Assembly: GCA_002439665.1 (NCBI GenBank)
Contig: DJPC01000063.1
Location: 328 to 7,654 of the forward strand
Direction of reading: 5' to 3'
From: Dialister sp. UBA6422
GTDB taxonomy: Bacteria > Bacillota > Negativicutes > Veillonellales > Dialisteraceae
DNA length: 7,327 nucleotides
Notes under the pieces: model-generated
What the model was told of the DNA's origin: nothing
The model's database searches: none
What the model saw: the letters and a program-made list of their open reading frames with translations, nothing else
Shown here: positions 5,568 to 7,327 of the stretch, piece by piece
Layout: each line of letters begins with the position of its first letter
Numbering within the stretch: position 1 is the stretch's first letter
Position numbers and translations under genes: made by a program

Positions 5568-6554
5568 ATGGACAATCATTTTTACATTCGTAATTTTATC
5601 ACTAAAACACATCAGGAAAATGGGTTATCAGAAAAAAGCATTCAAACTTTATCAGAAACAAAATCTGAAAATACAATTAATGCATATGAATCTGATTGGA
5701 ATGATTTTTGTGATTGGTGCAAGTATCATAAGCAATCTTCTTTTCCAGCGACATCTGAAACGATTGTTAATTATATCAATGACTTAGCCGATTATGCGAA
5801 AGCAACCACGATTCGGCGTCGTATTAGTGCTATTTCTGAAAATTATAATGCTGCTGGGCTTTCTGCCAATAATCCATGCAAGACTTGGATTGTAAAAGAA
5901 GCATTAATTGGTCTTACTCGCATAAAAGGATCTGTCCAAAAAGGAAAAACTCCTATTTACTGGGAAGAATTACGGCAGATGCTGAGCCATATGAATCTAC
6001 ATACATTGACTGGCCTTCGAGATAGAGCACTCCTGCTTATTGGTTTTATGGGAGCGTTTCGACGTAGTGAAATTGTGGGACTAGATGTAGAAGATATCAT
6101 ATTTTATCCACAAGGCGCAGTAATTCATATACGGCACTCTAAGACAGACCAACTTCAGGAAGGCCAGCAGGTTGGTATTCCATATATTCATGATCAACAT
6201 ATGGATTCTATTGGTGCTTTACGGGAATGGTTATCTACGTCTGGCATTCATGAAGGACCTATTTTTCGTAGTATCTTAAAAAATGGAAAAGTATCCCCCC
6301 ATCGTCTTAGTGATAAGAGTGTAAATTTAATTGTAAAAAAATATATTTCATATATTGGTCTGAATCCGGAATTATATGGAGCACATAGTCTGCGTCATGG
6401 ATTTGCTACCTATGCAGCTCTTCATGGTATTGAAGAACGACTCATTATGAAACAAACCCGCCATCGTTCGGTAGAAATGGTACGTCGATATATCAATGAG
6501 GCTGACTTATTTACCAATAACCCCATTTCCATGATTTTTAATCATTCTAAATAA
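5568..6554 (+). CDS. Tyrosine recombinase / site-specific integrase
   Basis: A complete 328-residue tyrosine recombinase that cuts and rejoins DNA at specific sites. The N-terminal SAM-like core-binding domain spans roughly residues 30-110 (SENTINAYESDWNDFCDWC, then TTIRRRISAISENYNAAGL). The catalytic domain follows from about 130 and has the full set of residues: R165 in GFMGAFRRSEIVGL, K192 in HSKTDQ, H273 and R276 in HSLRHGFAT, H299 in TRHRSVEMV, and the nucleophile Y308 in VRRYINEADLF. The start is ATG 5568, with AAGG about 7 nt upstream. A predicted promoter lies at 5418-5446 and a perfect 18-bp inverted repeat stands just before the gene. The C-terminal pattern resembles integrases of mobile elements more than housekeeping XerC/XerD. 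A broken helix-turn-helix gene lies upstream and lexA downstream; no tRNA or duplicated attachment site is visible. Confidence 0.93.
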   Translation: MDNHFYIRNFITKTHQENGLSEKSIQTLSETKSENTINAYESDWNDFCDWCKYHKQSSFPATSETIVNYINDLADYAKATTIRRRISAISENYNAAGLSANNPCKTWIVKEALIGLTRIKGSVQKGKTPIYWEELRQMLSHMNLHTLTGLRDRALLLIGFMGAFRRSEIVGLDVEDIIFYPQGAVIHIRHSKTDQLQEGQQVGIPYIHDQHMDSIGALREWLSTSGIHEGPIFRSILKNGKVSPHRLSDKSVNLIVKKYISYIGLNPELYGAHSLRHGFATYAALHGIEERLIMKQTRHRSVEMVRRYINEADLFTNNPISMIFNHSK

Positions 6555-6577
6555 CGAGAAGTTGTTATATAGAATGA
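6542..6577. repeat. Hairpin overlapping the recombinase stop
   Basis: Fourteen-nt arms TCATTCTAAATAAC (6542-6555) and GTTATATAGAATGA (6564-6577) pair with one mismatch around an 8-nt loop. The stem includes the stop codon at 6552-6554. It is AT-rich and lacks a T-tract, so it may protect the mRNA end or act as a weak terminator before lexA. Confidence 0.5.
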
Positions 6578-6603
6578 CGGAATAAATATTAGATTGAACT
6601 TTA

Positions 6604-6617
6604 TTTATTGCAATAAA
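6604..6617. promoter_or_regulatory. Perfect 14-bp palindrome upstream of lexA, candidate operator
   Basis: TTTATTGCAATAAA is its own exact reverse complement and ends 19 nt before the lexA start, 4 bp after TTGAAC (6594-6599), which could be a -35 box. It does not resemble the Gram-positive LexA box (GAAC-N4-GTTC). An operator role is inferred from symmetry and position; AT-rich palindromes also arise by chance. Confidence 0.35.
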
Positions 6618-6636
6618 AGAAAGGATCGATTTTATT

Positions 6637-7290
6637 ATGATGATTCCCTCAAAACCAGAAAAAAAAGAACGACCGCTTACTACGAGAGAAAAAGCTATCG
6701 TAGAGTGCATTCGCCAAAAGTTATTAGCCTCTGGATTTCCTCCTACGGTTCGTGAAATTTGTAAGGCCGTAGGTTTAAGATCTACTTCTACTGTTCATGC
6801 ATATTTATCACGTTTAGAAGAACAAGGAGTTATCAAAAGAGATCCGTCTAGTTCTAGAGCCATTGAAATTGTAGGTGATTTGAATTGGCGAAATAAGAAA
6901 TTAGTTCCTATGCCAGTAGTAAATATAATCCGTGCAGATGAACCGATTCTATCTGATGAACATATTGAGGATGTATATCCAATGCCGGCTTCTTTGATCG
7001 GGAAAAATGACAATTGTTTTATCATGAAAGTTCGAGACAATAGTATGAGCAATGCAGGCATTTGTGAAGGAGATCTTGTAATGGTATCTGAGCAAAATTA
7101 CGCTAATAATGGAGATATTGTAGTAGCTCTCGTAGAATCTGATGATGCTACCGTTAAGCGATTCTTCAAAAACGATGATGGACAAATCTGTTTACAACCA
7201 GAAAATGATGCTTATAGCCCTGTTTATGCCAAAGAGGTAACCATCCGTGGCAAAGTCATTGGTTTGTATCGTCATATGAAATATGAATAA
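6637..7290 (+). CDS. lexA: LexA-type SOS repressor with an Ala-Asp cleavage site
   Basis: A 217-residue LexA homologue of near-normal length. The N-terminal winged helix-turn-helix (about residues 13-78) has LTTREKAIVECI, GFPPTVREICKAVGL and the recognition region STSTVHAYLSRLEEQG followed by SSRAIEI, as in Gram-positive LexA. The C-terminal S24 peptidase domain has EPILSDEHIEDVYPMPA, the catalytic Ser136 in VRDNSMSNAGI, and the catalytic Lys174 in DDATVKRFF, then CLQPENDAYSP and GKVIGLYR. The self-cleavage site, normally Ala-Gly before EPI, reads A100-D101 (codons 6934-6939), and the usual GDSM around Ser136 reads DNSM. The start is ATG 6637 or 6640, after GAAAGGA at 6619-6625. LexA normally represses DNA-repair genes until RecA filaments trigger self-cleavage; here inducibility is doubtful. 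It follows the recombinase by 82 bp. Confidence 0.92.
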   Translation: MMIPSKPEKKERPLTTREKAIVECIRQKLLASGFPPTVREICKAVGLRSTSTVHAYLSRLEEQGVIKRDPSSSRAIEIVGDLNWRNKKLVPMPVVNIIRADEPILSDEHIEDVYPMPASLIGKNDNCFIMKVRDNSMSNAGICEGDLVMVSEQNYANNGDIVVALVESDDATVKRFFKNDDGQICLQPENDAYSPVYAKEVTIRGKVIGLYRHMKYE

Positions 7291-7327
7291 TAAATATTTA
7301 TAAAAATAGGTCAAATAAAAAGAATTG

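Noticed and set aside
5545..5787. 80-codon open frame overlapping the recombinase start
   Set aside because: It is out of frame with the recombinase, has AT-rich low-complexity composition and no recognisable motif; it is a shadow of the real gene.
6795..7185. Minus-strand open frames inside lexA
   Set aside because: They are antisense to a complete LexA with intact domains.
7291..7327. TAAATATTTA palindrome after lexA
   Set aside because: It is a short, purely AT palindrome in AT-rich DNA at the window edge, with nothing to support a terminator.

Overview
The window is moderately AT-rich bacterial DNA with strong Shine-Dalgarno sites, sigma-A type promoters and several intrinsic terminators. 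The LexA DNA-binding domain resembles the Gram-positive type. This suggests an anaerobic low-GC member of the Bacillota, possibly a Negativicute, but the lineage is an inference and not firm.

Layout: (1) Positions 1-287 hold the 3' end of an S41 C-terminal processing peptidase. It converges, through a bidirectional hairpin, on (2) a minus-strand M20 hydrolase of the hydantoinase/carbamoylase type (370-1611). (3) A 420-bp divergent control region follows, with a good promoter for each direction, paired direct repeats and a palindrome over one -35 box. (4) A DcuC-family membrane transporter (2032-3300) and an AbgA-like M20D amidohydrolase (3358-4671) come next, separated by a strong intrinsic terminator. 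(5) A gene-poor stretch (4672-5567) contains a long terminator hairpin, a frameshifted small helix-turn-helix gene remnant, a 12-bp inverted repeat and an AT-rich leader ending in a perfect 18-bp inverted repeat. (6) A complete tyrosine recombinase (5568-6554) follows, and then (7) a LexA-type repressor (6637-7290).

Genes 2 to 4 look like one catabolic module. The transporter probably imports an N-acylated or N-carbamoylated amino acid or dipeptide-like compound, and the two M20 metallohydrolases cleave amide bonds in the cytoplasm. AbgA similarity points to p-aminobenzoyl-glutamate or a related compound, but AbgB and AbgT are not in the window. Genes 5 to 7 look like an accessory or integrative segment next to an SOS regulator.

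The most unusual observations are the LexA cleavage site, which reads Ala-Asp instead of Ala-Gly (the same change as the classical non-inducible lexA3 allele of E. coli), and the 18-7-18 inverted repeat immediately before the recombinase, which has the geometry of a tyrosine-recombinase core site or a leader RNA hairpin.
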